Source: Cepaea nemoralis (Eukaryota; Mollusca; Gastropoda; Stylommatophora; Helicidae). Taken from it: a stretch of DNA of 64,000 bases. Under the pieces are notes generated by a model. It searched no databases, was not told the origin of the DNA, and saw nothing but the letters and a program-made list of their open reading frames with translations. The translations under genes were made by a program, and so were the position numbers. The DNA lies in the NCBI GenBank assembly GCA_014155875.1, contig JACEFZ010016110.1, positions 24,767 through 88,766 of the forward strand, in the 5' to 3' direction. Positions 46,184 to 58,080 of the stretch are shown piece after piece. Every line of letters starts with the position of its first letter. Positions within the stretch are counted from its first letter, which is position 1.

Positions 46184-48193
46184 ACTGTACAGAACTACGT
46201 TAGCCAGTGAGGGACCGACAACACAGTCCGGACACACTGTACAGAACTACGTTAGCCAGTGAGGGACCGACAACACAGCCCGGACACACTGTACAGAACT
46301 ACGTTAGCCAGTGAGGGACCGACAACACAGTCAGCCCGGACACACTGTACAGAACTACGTTAGCCAGTGAGGGACCGACAACACAGTCAGCCCGGACACA
46401 CTGTACAGAACTACGTTAGCCAGTTAGGGACCGACAACACAGCCCGGACACACTGTACAGAACTACGTTAGCCAGTGAGGGACCGACAACACAGCCCGGA
46501 CACACGGTACAGAACTACGTTAGCCAGTGAGGGACCGACAACACAGTCCGGACACACTGTACAGAACTACGTTAGCCAGTGAGGGACCGACAACACAGCC
46601 CGGACACACGGTACAGAACTACGTTAGCCAGTGAGGGACCGACAACACAGCCCGGACACACTGTACAGAACAACGTTAGCCAGTGAGGGACCACCAATAC
46701 AGCCCGGACACACTGTACAGAACTACGTTAGCCAGTGAGGGACCACCAATACAGCCCGGACACACTGTACAGAACTACGTTAGCCAGTGAGGGACCGACA
46801 ACACAGTCAGCCCGGACACACTGTACAGAACTACGTTAGCCAGTGAGGGACCGACAACACAGCCCGGACACACTGTACAGAACAACGTTAGCCAGTGAGG
46901 GACCACCAATACAGCCCGGACACACTGTACAGAACTACGTTAGCCAGTGAGGGACCGACAACACAGTCCGGACACACTGTACAGAACTACGTTAGCCAGT
47001 GAGGGACCGACAACACAGTCCGGACACACTGTACAGAACTACGTTAGCCAGTGAGGGACCGACAACACAGCCCGGACACACGGTACAGAACTACGTTAGC
47101 CAGTGAGGGACCGACAACACAGCCCGGACACACGGTACAGAACTACGTTAGCCAGTGAGGGACCGACAACACAGCCCGGACACACGGTACAGAACTACGT
47201 TAGCCAGTGAGGGACCGACAACACAGCCCGGACACACGGTACAGAACTACGTTAGCCAGTGAGGGACCGACAACACAGCCCGGACACACGGTACAGAACT
47301 ACGTTAGCCAGTGAGGGACCGACAACACAGTCCGGACACACGGTACAGAACTACGTTAGCCAGTGAGGGACCGACAACACAGCCCGGACACACGGTACAG
47401 AACTACGTTAGCCAGTGAGGGACCGACAACACAGTCCGGACACACGGTACAGAACTACGTTAGCCAGTGAGGGACCGACAACACAGCCCGGACACACGGT
47501 ACAGAACTACGTTAGCCAGTGAGGGACCGACAACACAGTCCGGACACACTGTACAGAACTACGTTAGCCAGTGAGGGACCGACAACACAGCCCGGACACA
47601 CGGTACAGAACTACGTTAGCCAGTGAGGGACCGACAACACAGTCAGCCCGGACACACTGTACAGAACTACGTTAGCCAGTGAGGGACCGACAACACAGCC
47701 CGGACACACGGTACAGAACTACGTTAGCCAGTGAGGGACCGACAACACAGCCCGGACACACGGTACAGAACTACGTTAGCCAGTGAGGGACCGACAACAC
47801 AGTCAGCCCGGACACACTGTACAGAACTACGTTAGCCAGTGAGGGACCGACAACACAGCCCGGACACACTGTACAGAACTACGTTAGCCAGTGAGGGACC
47901 GACAACACAGCCCGGACACACTGTACAGAACTACGTTAGCCAGTGAGGGACCGACAACACAGCCCGGACACACTGTACAGAACTACGTTAGCCAGTGAGG
48001 GACCGACAACACAGCCCGGACACACGGTACAAAAACTACGTTAGCCAGTGAGGGACCGACAACACAGCCCGGACACACGGTACAGAACTACGTTAGCCAG
48101 TGAGGGACCGACAACACAGCCCGGACACACGGTACAGAACTACGTTAGCCAGTGAGGGACCGACAACACAGCCCGGACACACGGTACAGAACT

Positions 48194-48314
48194 GGAAGTG
48201 GCTAGCAACCATACTGACTATTTCGTAGGTTATTATATACCCCATGTGGTAGGTCGCAGGCACTTTTCCTCTCTCTGTCTCTCTCGGTCTCTCTCTGTCT
48301 GTCTCTCTCTCTCG

Positions 48315-48372
<58 letters not shown>

Positions 48373-48957
48373 TCTCTCTTCTTGCATGTCCACACACACT
48401 AGCATTTTGTCTGTTGAAGTGTGTCTATGTAAGTACACGTGTTCCTGCACACCAGTCCACCCAGACCAACAACACAATGGGGTCGTGGTCAATTTTACAC
48501 GCCTCCTACCCCGCCTCCTTCTTTCTATGTGCTCACTGTACCGTAACATCCAGCACCGTTATTTATACTAATACACCCAAGTTTTCCGTAGACACTCACA
48601 GGTCCGTACGTGAGGTGAGTATACAGTTTTTTTCTCTATAAACAGTTTTTCTATTAAACATTTTCTTCGACTAACATTCTTTTCAATTAACATTTTGTCA
48701 ATTCTCATTTTCTCTTCATTGCTTCCATTTTTCCATGCATTTGTTCCTCTCGCCCTGTCATCACCTTCTAATGTAGTCACAGGAGTTCTCCTTGACTGTA
48801 TGTTGTGTTTGTGAATGTGTTTGTTTGCTGATGAAGGCTAACCGCCGCAACGTTCTGTATGTGTCTTAACTCTGTTATGTAAAGCTGCACTACTTTGTGT
48901 CATTATATATTGTTTAAACTTTCACAGCTTTACCGCAGTTCCACCAAATTTTATGCA
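48194..48957. mobile_element. 770-bp element inside satellite, copy 2
   Basis: Same sequence as copy 1, offset 2779 bp, differing by a handful of substitutions (for example GTATACCG/GTATACAG, GACTACCATT/GACTAACATT) and a shorter (TC)n tract. The satellite variants on the left of both copies occur in the same order, so the element and flanking satellite were duplicated together rather than inserted twice. Confidence 0.9.
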
Positions 48958-51345
48958 CACTGTACAGAACTACGTTAGCCAGTGAGGGACCGACAACACA
49001 GTCCGGACACACTGTACAGAACTACGTTAGCCAGTGAGGGACCGACAACACAGCCCGGACACACTGTACAGAACTACGTTAGCCAGTGAGAGACCGACAA
49101 CACAGTCAGCCCGGACACACTGTACAGAACTACGTTAGCCAGTGAGGGACCGACAACACAGTCAGCCCGGACACACTGTACAGAACTACGTTAGCCAGTG
49201 AGGGACCGACAACACAGTCAGCCCGGACACACTGTACAGAACTACGTTAGCCAGTGAGGGACCGGACAACACAGTCAGCCCGGACACACTGTACAGAACT
49301 ACGTTAGCCAGTGAGGGACCGACAACACAGCCCGGACACACTGTACAGAACTACGTTAGCCAGTGAGGGACCGACAACACAGTCCGGACACACTGTACAG
49401 AACTACGTTAGCCAGTGAGGGACCGACAACACAGCCCGGACACACTGTACAGAACTACGTTAGCCAGTGAGGGACCGACAACACAGTCAGCCCGGACACA
49501 CTGTACAGAACTACGTTAGCCAGTGAGGGACCGACAACACAGTCAGCCCGGACACACTGTACAGAACTACGTTAGCCAGTGAGGGACCGACAAACACAGC
49601 CCGGACACACTGTACAGAACTACGTTAGCCAGTGAGGGACCGACAACACAGTCAGCCTGGACACACTGTACAGAACTACGTTAGCCAGTGAGGGACCGAC
49701 AACACAGTCAGCCCGGACACACTGTACAGAACTACGTTAGCCAGTGAGGGACCGACAACACAGCCCGGACACACTGTACAGAACTACGTTAGCCAGTGAG
49801 GGACCGACAACACAGTCAGCCCGGACACACTGTACAGAACTACGTTAGCCAGTGAGGGACCGACAACACAGTCAGCCCGGACACACTGTACAGAACTACG
49901 TTAGCCAGTGAGGGACCGACAACACAGCCCGGACACACTGTACAGAACTACGTTAGCCAGTGAGGGACCGACAACACAGCCCGGACACACGGTACAGAAC
50001 TACGTTAGCCAGTGAGGGACCGACAACACAGCCCGGACACACTGTACAGAACTACGTTAGCCAGTGAGGGACCGACAACACAGCCCGGACACACGGTACA
50101 GAACTACGTTAGCCAGTGAGGGACCGACAACACAGCCCGGACACACTGTACAGAACTAACGTTAGCCAGTGAGGGACCACCAATACAGCCCGGACACACT
50201 GTACAGAACTACGTTAGCCAGTGAGGGACCGACCAATACAGCCCGGACACACTGTACAGAACTACGTTAGCCAGTGAGGGACCGACAACACAGTCAGCCC
50301 GGACACACTGTACAGAACTACGTTAGCCAGTGAGGGACCGACAACACAGCCCGGACACACTGTACAGAACAACGTTAGCCAGTGAGGGACCACCAATACA
50401 GCCCGGACACACTGTACAGAACTACGTTAGCCAGTGAGGGACCGACAACACAGTCCGGACACACTGTACAGAACTACGTTAGCCAGTGAGGGACCGACAA
50501 CACAGTCCGGACACACTGTACAGAACTACGTTAGCCAGTGAGGGACCGACAACACAGTCAGCCCGGACACACTGTACAGAACTACGTTAGCCAGTGAGGG
50601 ACCGACAACACAGTCAGCCCGGACACACTGTACAGAACTACGTTAGCCAGTGAGGGACCGACAACACAGCCCGGACACACTGTACAGAACTACGTTAGCC
50701 AGTGAGGGACCACCAACACAGTCCGGACACACTGTACAGAACTACGTTAGCCAGTGAGGGACCGACAACACAGCCCGGACACACTGTACAGAACTACGTT
50801 AGCCAGTGAGGGACCACCAACACAGTCCGGACACACTGTACAGAACTACGTTAGCCAGTGAGGGACCGACAACACAGTCCGGACACACTGTACAGAACTA
50901 CGTTAGCCAGTGAGGGACCGACAACACAGTCAGCCCGGACACACTGTACAGAACTACGTTAGCCAGTGAGGGACCGACAACACAGCCCGGACACACTGTA
51001 CAGAACTACGTTAGCCAGTGAGGGACCACCAACACAGTCCGGACACACTGTACAGAACTACGTTAGCCAGTGAGGGACCGACAACACAGCCCGGACACAC
51101 TGTACAGAACTACGTTAGCCAGTGAGGGACCACCAACACAGTCCGGACACACTGTACAGAACTACGTTAGCCAGTGAGGGACCGACAACACAGTCCGGAC
51201 ACACTGTACAGAACTACGTTAGCCAGTGAGGGACCACCAATACAGTCCGGACACACTGTACAGAACTACGTTAGCCAGTGAGGGACCGACAACACAGCCC
51301 GGACACACTGTACAGAACTACGTTAGCCAGTGAGGGACCGCCAAC

Positions 51346-52160
51346 ACAAGAATGAACTAGGAGACATAAACTTAGACACGTCACGATGAACCAATGTAAA
51401 CACACGGTCTGAAGTCAGCTGGCACACACTGTTACTGTAGGTAGAGAGATATATTCTCTAGTCTCTACTTATGTCTCCGACTTCTATGAGCGTCATACTA
51501 TACATGTTAATTTATGATACGGTAAAGAAATACGTTAGTGATGAACTCCTAACAGAATATAATGAACTAAGACACACACACACTCTAACAGAGCACTGGG
51601 AACCAAGATAGACAGGACATGCAGGGTGGAACTCCTGATACACGGGGCCGAGGAAGGCCATCTGCTGTCTGGCAAGCACAGACACACCACAAGCCAGGCA
51701 GTTCTCACGCCACCAGGTACCCCCCCCCCCCCTCCACTGCCACACAGGGCTGCCCCTGCCTGGACATCTGGCAGCTGCAGACACACCCTCGGCCAGGTGT
51801 GGCTCTATACAGAAGCCAGGCCGCTGTTTAGGGGATAACCTGTGGCGGGACATTTCATGAGGGGATCTACACGGAGGGGACGGGGGAGTGCAGGAAGCTA
51901 CTATACGTCCGTGTGAATGGGCTTCTGTGAACTATTGACAACCTGGGGGAGGGACGGAAGGAAAAAAAAAAGGGGGGGGGGGTGTTGTACAATGCGTTGC
52001 TCTCAGGTAAAAGCAATTTGTTTATATGATTTCTTCTCCCCGTCTCATTCTTCTCCTCCCTCTCTGCTTCCCCCTCTTCTTTGTCGTCGTCTTCGTTTCG
52101 TCGTAATCATTGCCGCCGTCTTCGTTTCGTCGTAATCATTGCCGCCGTCTTAGTTTCGTC
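51346..52160. other. unique sequence with homopolymers, no gene seen
   Basis: Contains a C run (51720-51733), a purine run of A then G (51961-51981) and GCCGTCTTCGTTTCGTCGTA repeated twice (52087-52145). Open frames of up to about 110 codons exist on both strands but lack splice signals or recognisable protein features. Confidence 0.5.
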
Positions 52161-52164
52161 GTCT

Positions 52165-52235
52165 TAATTTCTTCTTCTTCTTCTTCTTCTTCTTCTTCTT
52201 CTTCTTCTTCTTCTTCTTCTTCTTCTTCTTCTTCT
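52165..52235. repeat. (CTT)n microsatellite
   Basis: About 22 units of CTT. The preceding TCGTCGTCTTCG-type sequence looks like its diverged edge. Confidence 0.97.
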
Positions 52236-52309
52236 ATTATATTATTAACTATTACATAATTACACGCTGCATTAACTTAAACGGCATGTGTTTGAAGAGG
52301 TTCGTTTGG

Positions 52310-52692
52310 GAAGGAACATCTTACACCATACACCCACTGTCTGTCTAACATCATACACCAACTGTCTGTCATACATCATACACCCATCGTCACACTTACA
52401 CCCGCTGTCTTAAACCATACATCCGCTGTCTTACACCATACACCAATTGTCTGTCTGACTTACATCATAGACCCAATGTCTTACACCGTACACCCACTGT
52501 CTGTCTTAAACTCTAAAACCACAGTGTTACAATATGCACATACCCTGTTACAAATACACCTACTGGCTTACACTCTACACACACTGTGTTACACTATACA
52601 CACACTGTCTTACACTATACACACACTGTCTTACACTATACACCCACTGTCTTAAACCATACACCCACTGTCTTACACCATACACCCACTGT
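52310..52692. repeat. CTTACACCATACACCCACTGT repeat, left part
   Basis: Imperfect 19-25-bp units of CTTACAC(C/T)(A/C)TACACCCACTGT. The same family resumes at 53408, so the 715 bp in between interrupts one array. Confidence 0.88.
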
Positions 52693-53407
52693 TTGTTAGT
52701 TAGTTGATTGGTTGGTTGGTTGATTGGTTGGTTGGTTGGTTGATTGGTTGGTTGGTTAGTTAGTTAGTCGAGGTTCCAACTTCACGGCAACGGGTCATCC
52801 CCATTATGCTCCGTTCCTGTGCCAGTGAATATCACACAAAATGCTCCCCACTGTCCAATGTGAAAAGTGGAATAGACGGGAGTCTCGGCAATCCAACAGC
52901 CAGCACGGGTACACTGTGCATACTGCCGCCGTCAGAATGTCACAAAATTCATCCACGAATACCATAGGTCATCGTCGATGGACTCGGCAGTCACCAGAAA
53001 GACCTCATTGACCCGGGTTTTCTCACATGGCTCGGTCTCTTATCGCAGGGCGACCCGCCGAAAGTGTCGCACAAAGCACGAACTCCGCAGCTTCAGCGCC
53101 GACTCCCAGGAGTCTCCCGAAAAATGCACTCGTGAACCGAAAGGGCAAAACAGTCAATTCAGCAACCGCCGGTAGCCACTGTTCCGAACATGCAGTTCAC
53201 TGTACAGGACGGATGTAAAAGCATTCCACGCGAATTTCACAGCTCACGGTGTCGCCCACGCACTCACTCAGCAGCAGAGCGACGGAACCATGTGCTACCA
53301 GTCCAACATGAGGAAAATGCAATTGCAAACCGTAGCCACAAACATAAACACGCCACAACCTTAACGGCTCAATGCCTAACCGCCATGTTGGCGACCGGAA
53401 GTAGTCT
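52693..53407 (-). mobile_element. possible retroelement insertion with microsatellite tail
   Basis: Unique, CpG-containing 715 bp splitting a minisatellite. On the minus strand it begins ACTTCCGGTCGCC followed by AACATGGCGGTTAGG, adjoining ETS and YY1 consensus sites as in some retrotransposon 5' ends. It ends GTTGGAACCTCGACTAACTA followed by an (AACC/AACT)n tail (52693-52770). CCCACTGT lies at both borders (52685-52692 and 53408-53415), but this octamer is part of the minisatellite unit, so it is weak as a target duplication. No long conserved ORF. A host promoter is the alternative. Confidence 0.5.
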
Positions 53408-53965
53408 CCCACTGTGTAACAACATAATCCCACTGTCTGTCTTACATTCTACACCCACTGGCTTACACTCTACACTCACTGTCTTACACTATACACCCAC
53501 TGTCTTACACTACACTCACTTTCTTACACTCTACACCCACTGTCTTACACTATACACCCACTGTCTTACACTATACATCCACTGTCTTACACTACACTCA
53601 CTGTCTTACACTCTACACCCACTGTCTTACACTATACAACCACTGTCTTACACTACACTCACTGTCTTAGACTCTACACCCACTGTCTTACACTACACTC
53701 ACTGTCTTACACTCTACACTCACTGTCTTACACTATACACCCACTGTCTTACACTCTACACCCACCGTCTTACACTCTATGTTTTACACTTTACACCCCA
53801 TGTTTTACACTCTACACCCCATGTTTTACACTCTACACCCCGTGTTTTACACTCTACACCCCATGTCTTACACTCTACACCCACCGTCTTACACTCTACA
53901 CCCCATGTTTTACACTCTACGCCCAATGTCTTACACCATGCACCAACTGTCGTACACTCTGAATT
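53408..53965. repeat. TGTCTTACACTCTACACCCAC repeat, right part
   Basis: Units of 19-21 bp, TGTCTTACACTATACACCCAC with a shorter TGTCTTACACTACACTCAC form. Towards the right the unit changes to ATGTTTTACACTCTACACCC. Confidence 0.92.
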
Positions 53966-53966
53966 A

Positions 53967-54430
53967 ATATATGTCCTACAATAAATGTCCACCTTTCGGA
54001 CACTGCCTGTCCTACAATAAATATCCACCTTTAGCTCACCGCTTGTCCTACAATAAATGTCCACCTTTAGCTCACCGCTTGTCCTACAATAAATGTCCAC
54101 CTTTAGCACACCGCCTGTCCTACAATAAATGTCCACCTTTAGCACACCACGTGTCCTAAAACAAGTACACCTTTAGCACACCACCTGTCCTATAATAAAT
54201 GTCCATCTTTAGCACATTGTCTGTCCTTCAATAAATGTCTACATTTGGCCCACTACCTGTCCTACAATAAATGTCCACATTTGGCACACTGCCTCTCCAC
54301 CAATAAATGTCCATCTTTAGCAAACTATCTGTCCTACAATAAATGTCCAAATTTGGCACTCTGCCTGTCCTACAATGAATGTCCACATTCGGCACATTCA
54401 TTGTCCTACAATGAATATCCACAGACACAT
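53967..54430. repeat. 36-bp satellite
   Basis: About 12-13 copies of a 36-bp unit with CTGTCCTACAATAAATGTCC and ACCTTTAGCACACCGC. Each copy carries an AATAAA. Copies diverge progressively to the right. Confidence 0.93.
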
Positions 54431-54784
54431 AGAAAGTAATAATGAAATGAACATTTAGAAAAAAGAAAAAACCAGAATCAAATGCAAGCACGTGCAACCC
54501 CCGGTCGGGTGCACACATTCACACGCGCGCGGACAGGAAAGCCCAGACAATGATGGATTCCTCGGCACCTTGCTTCCCACCGTATGTTTAGATTTCATTA
54601 ACGGTTATATCCGTCTGTAGGAGTCAGGGCACCTCAACCCATACATCGATGAAACTTGCTTATTTGTAGTAAAGCTGTGTCAATGTAAATAATTGGTAAA
54701 ACAACATTATAGGTTAGTTTTACAAAGATACAATCATAACAAACACGGCGTTGCGAGGACATACCTACACTGGCAAAGAATCCC

Positions 54785-54785
<1 letters not shown>
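54431..54785. other. unique spacer, no gene seen
   Basis: Non-repetitive, AT-rich with one CpG-rich patch (ACACGCGCGCGGACAGG near 54521). No supportable feature. Confidence 0.5.
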
Positions 54786-54846
<61 letters not shown>

Positions 54847-54849
54847 CGA
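54786..54849. repeat. (AAC)n microsatellite
   Basis: About 20 uninterrupted AAC units ending in CAACAACGACAA. Confidence 0.97.
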
Positions 54850-54893
54850 CAATGTAATGACATCTCAGGGACTTAACTCCGCGACATGACATA

Positions 54894-55298
54894 AGGTTGT
54901 TGAGTGGTCTCGAAGTATGGTGCTCGCCTCGAGTGCTGGGGGTCCTGGGTTCAAGCCCCGGTGAGGGCCGGGATTGTTTTCACGTGGACTTCTAGTAAAA
55001 TAATTTCCCCTGGTCTGTGGGTAGTGAGATTGGACACCCATGTGTATTGTAAAAAATCCCTTGGCAGTTGGAAATCGAAAAAGAGTAGCTTAACGGCGCG
55101 GCCCGGGCACAATTTCAAGTTAAAAATCTACCCAAAGTATTTCAGGATCCTCGCCGGCGCTACGGAGTTCGTGCACTGAGCTGAGCTTCTCCTGACTCAG
55201 GTTTGAGTTAGGAGTAGAAAGGAGCACTTATGGGTTACACCCGTGTGCCGTGATGTTGATCCGTCGACTAAACTAAACATCAAATACGGCAGCTACAA
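54894..55298 (+). mobile_element. full-length tRNA-derived SINE (family A)
   Basis: The head GTTGAGTGGTCTCGAAGTAT and GTGCTCGCCTCGAGTGCTGG resembles a tRNA with an A-box region, followed by a B-box-like GGGTTCAAGCCCC (54948-54960). A ~320-bp body follows, ending GATCCGTCGACTAAACTAAA. The element is flanked by an imperfect direct repeat, GGGACTTAACT(C/C)..GCGA.ATGA.ATA, at 54868-54893 and 55299-55324 (23 of 26 identical), which is a good target-site duplication. A truncated inverted copy is at 57913. Confidence 0.8.
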
Positions 55299-55324
55299 GG
55301 GACTTAACTCAGCGATATGAAATA

Positions 55325-57415
55325 CAACAACACCAACCACAATGGAGCACTGATGACTCCTCACAATGACACACCAAGGAACAGATGGGTGGACAGACCT
55401 GATGACTCCTCACAATGGCACACCAAGGAACAGATGGGTGGACAGCACTGATGACTCCTCACAATGGCACACCAAGGAACAGATGGGTGGACAGCACCGA
55501 TGACTCCTCACAATGACAGACCAAGAAGCAGATGGGTGGACAGCACCGATGACTCCTCACAGTGGCACACCAAAGAACAGATGGGTGGACAGCACCGATG
55601 ACTCCTCACAGTGGCACACCAAGGAACAGATGGGTGGACAGCACTGATGACTCCTCACAATGGCACACCAAGGAACAGATGGGTGGACAGCACCGATGAC
55701 TCCTCACAATGACAGACCAAGAAGCAGATGGGTGGACAGCACCGATGACTCCTCACAGTGGCACACCAAAGAACAGATGGGTGGACAGCACCGATGACTC
55801 CTCACAGTGGCACACCAAGGAACAGATGGGTGGACAGCACCGATGACTATTCACAATGGCACACCAAGGAACAGATGGGTGGACAGCACCGATGACTCCT
55901 CACAATGACAGACCAAGAAGCAGATGGGTGGACAGCACCGATGACTCCTCACAGTGGCACACCAAAGAACAGATGGGTGGACAGCACCGATGACTCCTCA
56001 CAGTGGCACACCAAGGAACAGATGGGTGGACAGCACCGATGACTCCTCACAATGACAGACCAAGGAACAGATGGGTGGACAACACCGATGACTCCTCACA
56101 ATGACAGATCAAGGAGCAGATGGGTGGACAGTACCGATGACTCCTCACAATGACAGACCAAGGAACAGATGGGTGGACAGCACTGATGACTCCTCACAAT
56201 GGCACACCAAGGAACAGATGGGTGGACAGCACTGATGACTCCTCACAATGGCACACCAAGGAACAGATGGGTGGACAGCACCGATGACTCCTCACAATGA
56301 CAGACCAAGAAGCAGATGGGTGGACAGCACCGATGACTCCTCACAGTGGCACACCAAAGAACAGATGGGTGGACAGCACCGATGACTCCTCACAGTGGCC
56401 ACACCAAGGAACAGATGGGTGGACAGCACTGATGACTCCTCACAATGGCACACCAAGGAACAGATGGGTGGACAGCACCGATGACTCCTCACAATGACAG
56501 ACCAAGAAGCAGATGGGTGGACAGCACCGATGACTCCTCACAGTGGCACACCAAAGAACAGATGGGTGGACAGCACCGATGACTCCTCACAGTGGCACAC
56601 CAAGGAACAGATGGGTGGACAGCACCGATGACTCCTCACAATGGCACACCAAGGAACAGATGGGTGGACAGCACCGATGACTCCTCACAATGACAGACCA
56701 AGGAACAGATGGGTGGACAGCACCGATGACTCCTCACAATGACAGACCAAGGAACAGATGGATGGACAGCACCGATGATTCCTCACAATGACAGACCAAG
56801 GAACAGATGGGTGGACAGCACTGATGACTCCTCACAATGACAGACCAAGGAACAGATGGGTGGACCGCACAGATGACTTCTCACAATGGCACACCAAGGA
56901 ACAGATGGGTGGACAACACTGATGACTCCTCACAATGACAGACCAAGGAACAGATGGGTGGACAGCACCGATGACTCCTCACAATGGCACACCAAGGAAC
57001 AGATGGGTGGACAGCACCGATGACTTCCCACAATGACACACCAAGGAACAGATGGGTGGACAGCACCGATGACTTCTCACAATGGCACACAAAGGAACAG
57101 ATGAGTGGACAGCATCATGACTCCTCAAAATAGCACACCAAGGAGCATATGGGTGGACTGCACCAAAGTCTCCTCACAATGGCAGACCAAGGAGCAAATG
57201 GGTAGACCCATGTCTCCTCACAATGGCACACCAAGGAACAGATGGGTAGACCAATGTCTCCTCACAATGGCACACCAAGGAACAGGTGGTTGGACCCATG
57301 TCTCCTCACAATGGCACACCAAGGAACAGATGGGTGGACAGCACCGATGTCTCCTTACAATGGCAGACCAAAGAGCAGATGGGTGGACCCATTTCTCCTC
57401 ATAATGGCACAGCCT
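55325..57415. repeat. 49-bp satellite with 196-bp tetramers
   Basis: About 42 copies of a 49-bp unit, GACTCCTCACAATGGCACAC, CAAGGAACAGATGGGTGG and ACAGCACCGAT. A variant GACAGACCAAGAAGCAG falls at 55515, 55711, 55907, 56299 and 56496, i.e. every 196 bp or a multiple, showing a four-unit higher-order repeat. From about 57110 the copies become irregular. Confidence 0.96.
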
Positions 57416-57419
57416 CACA

Positions 57420-57760
57420 TTAGCTGATCTGAGCTCTGTTAGGTCAAGCCGCTTGCCTGGCACCAGGAAGGTCGCGGGTTCGGTACTGTACTCCGTCATT
57501 TTATTCACCAGTGCGATTGTTTGGGAGACTCCTGTAGCTACGGAGATGGTGCACTGTGCGAGATTTTGGCAGGGAATTCTGCTGCAGAAGACCGAGTCAT
57601 ATGGTACCCGCGTGGTAATGAAGTCACCCTCTAGCTTTGAACCTACGCCGAGATACCAACTGCAGCTCGTGACAAGGTCAACCCCAGCAGGAAAAACGGC
57701 GGTGTTTCTATTGTTGGATAAACACCAGACGACCACTATTAAATTATAATGACATGCTGT
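57420..57760 (+). mobile_element. tRNA-derived SINE (family B)
   Basis: GAGCTCTGTTAGGTCAAGCC (A box), a CCTGGCACCAGG anticodon-arm-like hairpin and GGTCGCGGGTTCGGTACTG (B box, about 57467-57485) form a tRNA-like head of about 70 bp. An unrelated ~260-bp body follows to about 57750, including CAGGTCAACCCCAGCAGG-like sequence shared with 43740. No poly-A tail or clear target duplication. The head looks more degenerate than a working tRNA gene. Confidence 0.65.
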
Positions 57761-57912
57761 TTTTTGGTCTTCTTGCATATTCTACAAATGCTAATCAATG
57801 CATGAACATGTAAAAGTACATGTTATAGAAATAAGTAAAGTACAAACAGCATTCTGTACGCAGCAAGGCGCGCTGGTGCGAGACCTGTATATTTATAAAT
57901 TACACGCAGTTT

Positions 57913-58080
57913 AGTTTTGTCGACGGATCAACATCACGGCACACGGGTGTAACCCATAAGTGCTCCGTTCTACTCCTAACTCAAGCCTGAGTCCGGAGAA
58001 TCTCAGCTCAGTGCACGAAATCCATAGCACTACAGAGGATCCTGAAATATTTTGGGTAGATGTTTAACTCGAAATTTCGA
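57913..58080 (-). mobile_element. 5'-truncated SINE copy (family A)
   Basis: Minus-strand copy of the 3' half of the SINE at 54894: TCTACCCAAAATATTTCAGG, GTGCACTGAGCTGAG, ACTTATGGGTTACACCCGTG and TGATGTTGATCCGTCGAC match in order at roughly 85-90% identity. It starts near the AATTTC(A/G)AGTTAAA position of the full copy, so the tRNA head is absent. Confidence 0.9.

Larger units (their letters stand above)
44008..51345. repeat. 52/56-bp satellite array
   Basis: About 110 copies of a 52-bp unit with ACAGAACTACGTTAGCCAGT, GAGGGACCGACAACACAG and CCCGGACACACGGT. A 56-bp form has AGTCAGCCCGG. Variants are CACACTGT/CACACGGT, AGTCCGG/AGCCCGG, and ACCACCAATACAG. Two copies of an unrelated ~770-bp segment interrupt it. 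The left edge (43990-44040) shows the diverged junction with unique DNA. Confidence 0.97.

Noticed and set aside
44040..51340. 52-bp repeats as a CRISPR-like or integron-like array
   Set aside because: No unique spacers; unit variants are substitutions and a 4-bp indel in a head-to-tail satellite.
51512..51853. 113-codon minus-strand ORF
   Set aside because: No splice signals, odd composition from a G/C run, and unrelated frames of equal length overlap it.
53378..53402. Adjacent YY1 and ETS sites as a host housekeeping promoter
   Set aside because: Possible, but the block with a microsatellite tail splitting a minisatellite fits a retroelement 5' end better; kept only as an alternative.
53967..54430. 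36-bp regularly spaced repeat resembling a CRISPR array
   Set aside because: The repeats are contiguous with no unique spacers and the context is eukaryotic; it is a simple satellite.
54895..54965. Functional tRNA gene
   Set aside because: A- and B-box-like words are present, but acceptor and anticodon stems do not pair well and the sequence continues into a repeated SINE body.
57433..57500. Functional tRNA-Gly gene
   Set aside because: Acceptor stem is not complementary, B box is imperfect (GGTTCGGTACT) and a SINE body follows.
57453..57749. 98-codon plus-strand ORF
   Set aside because: It lies entirely within SINE B, with no conserved-protein features.
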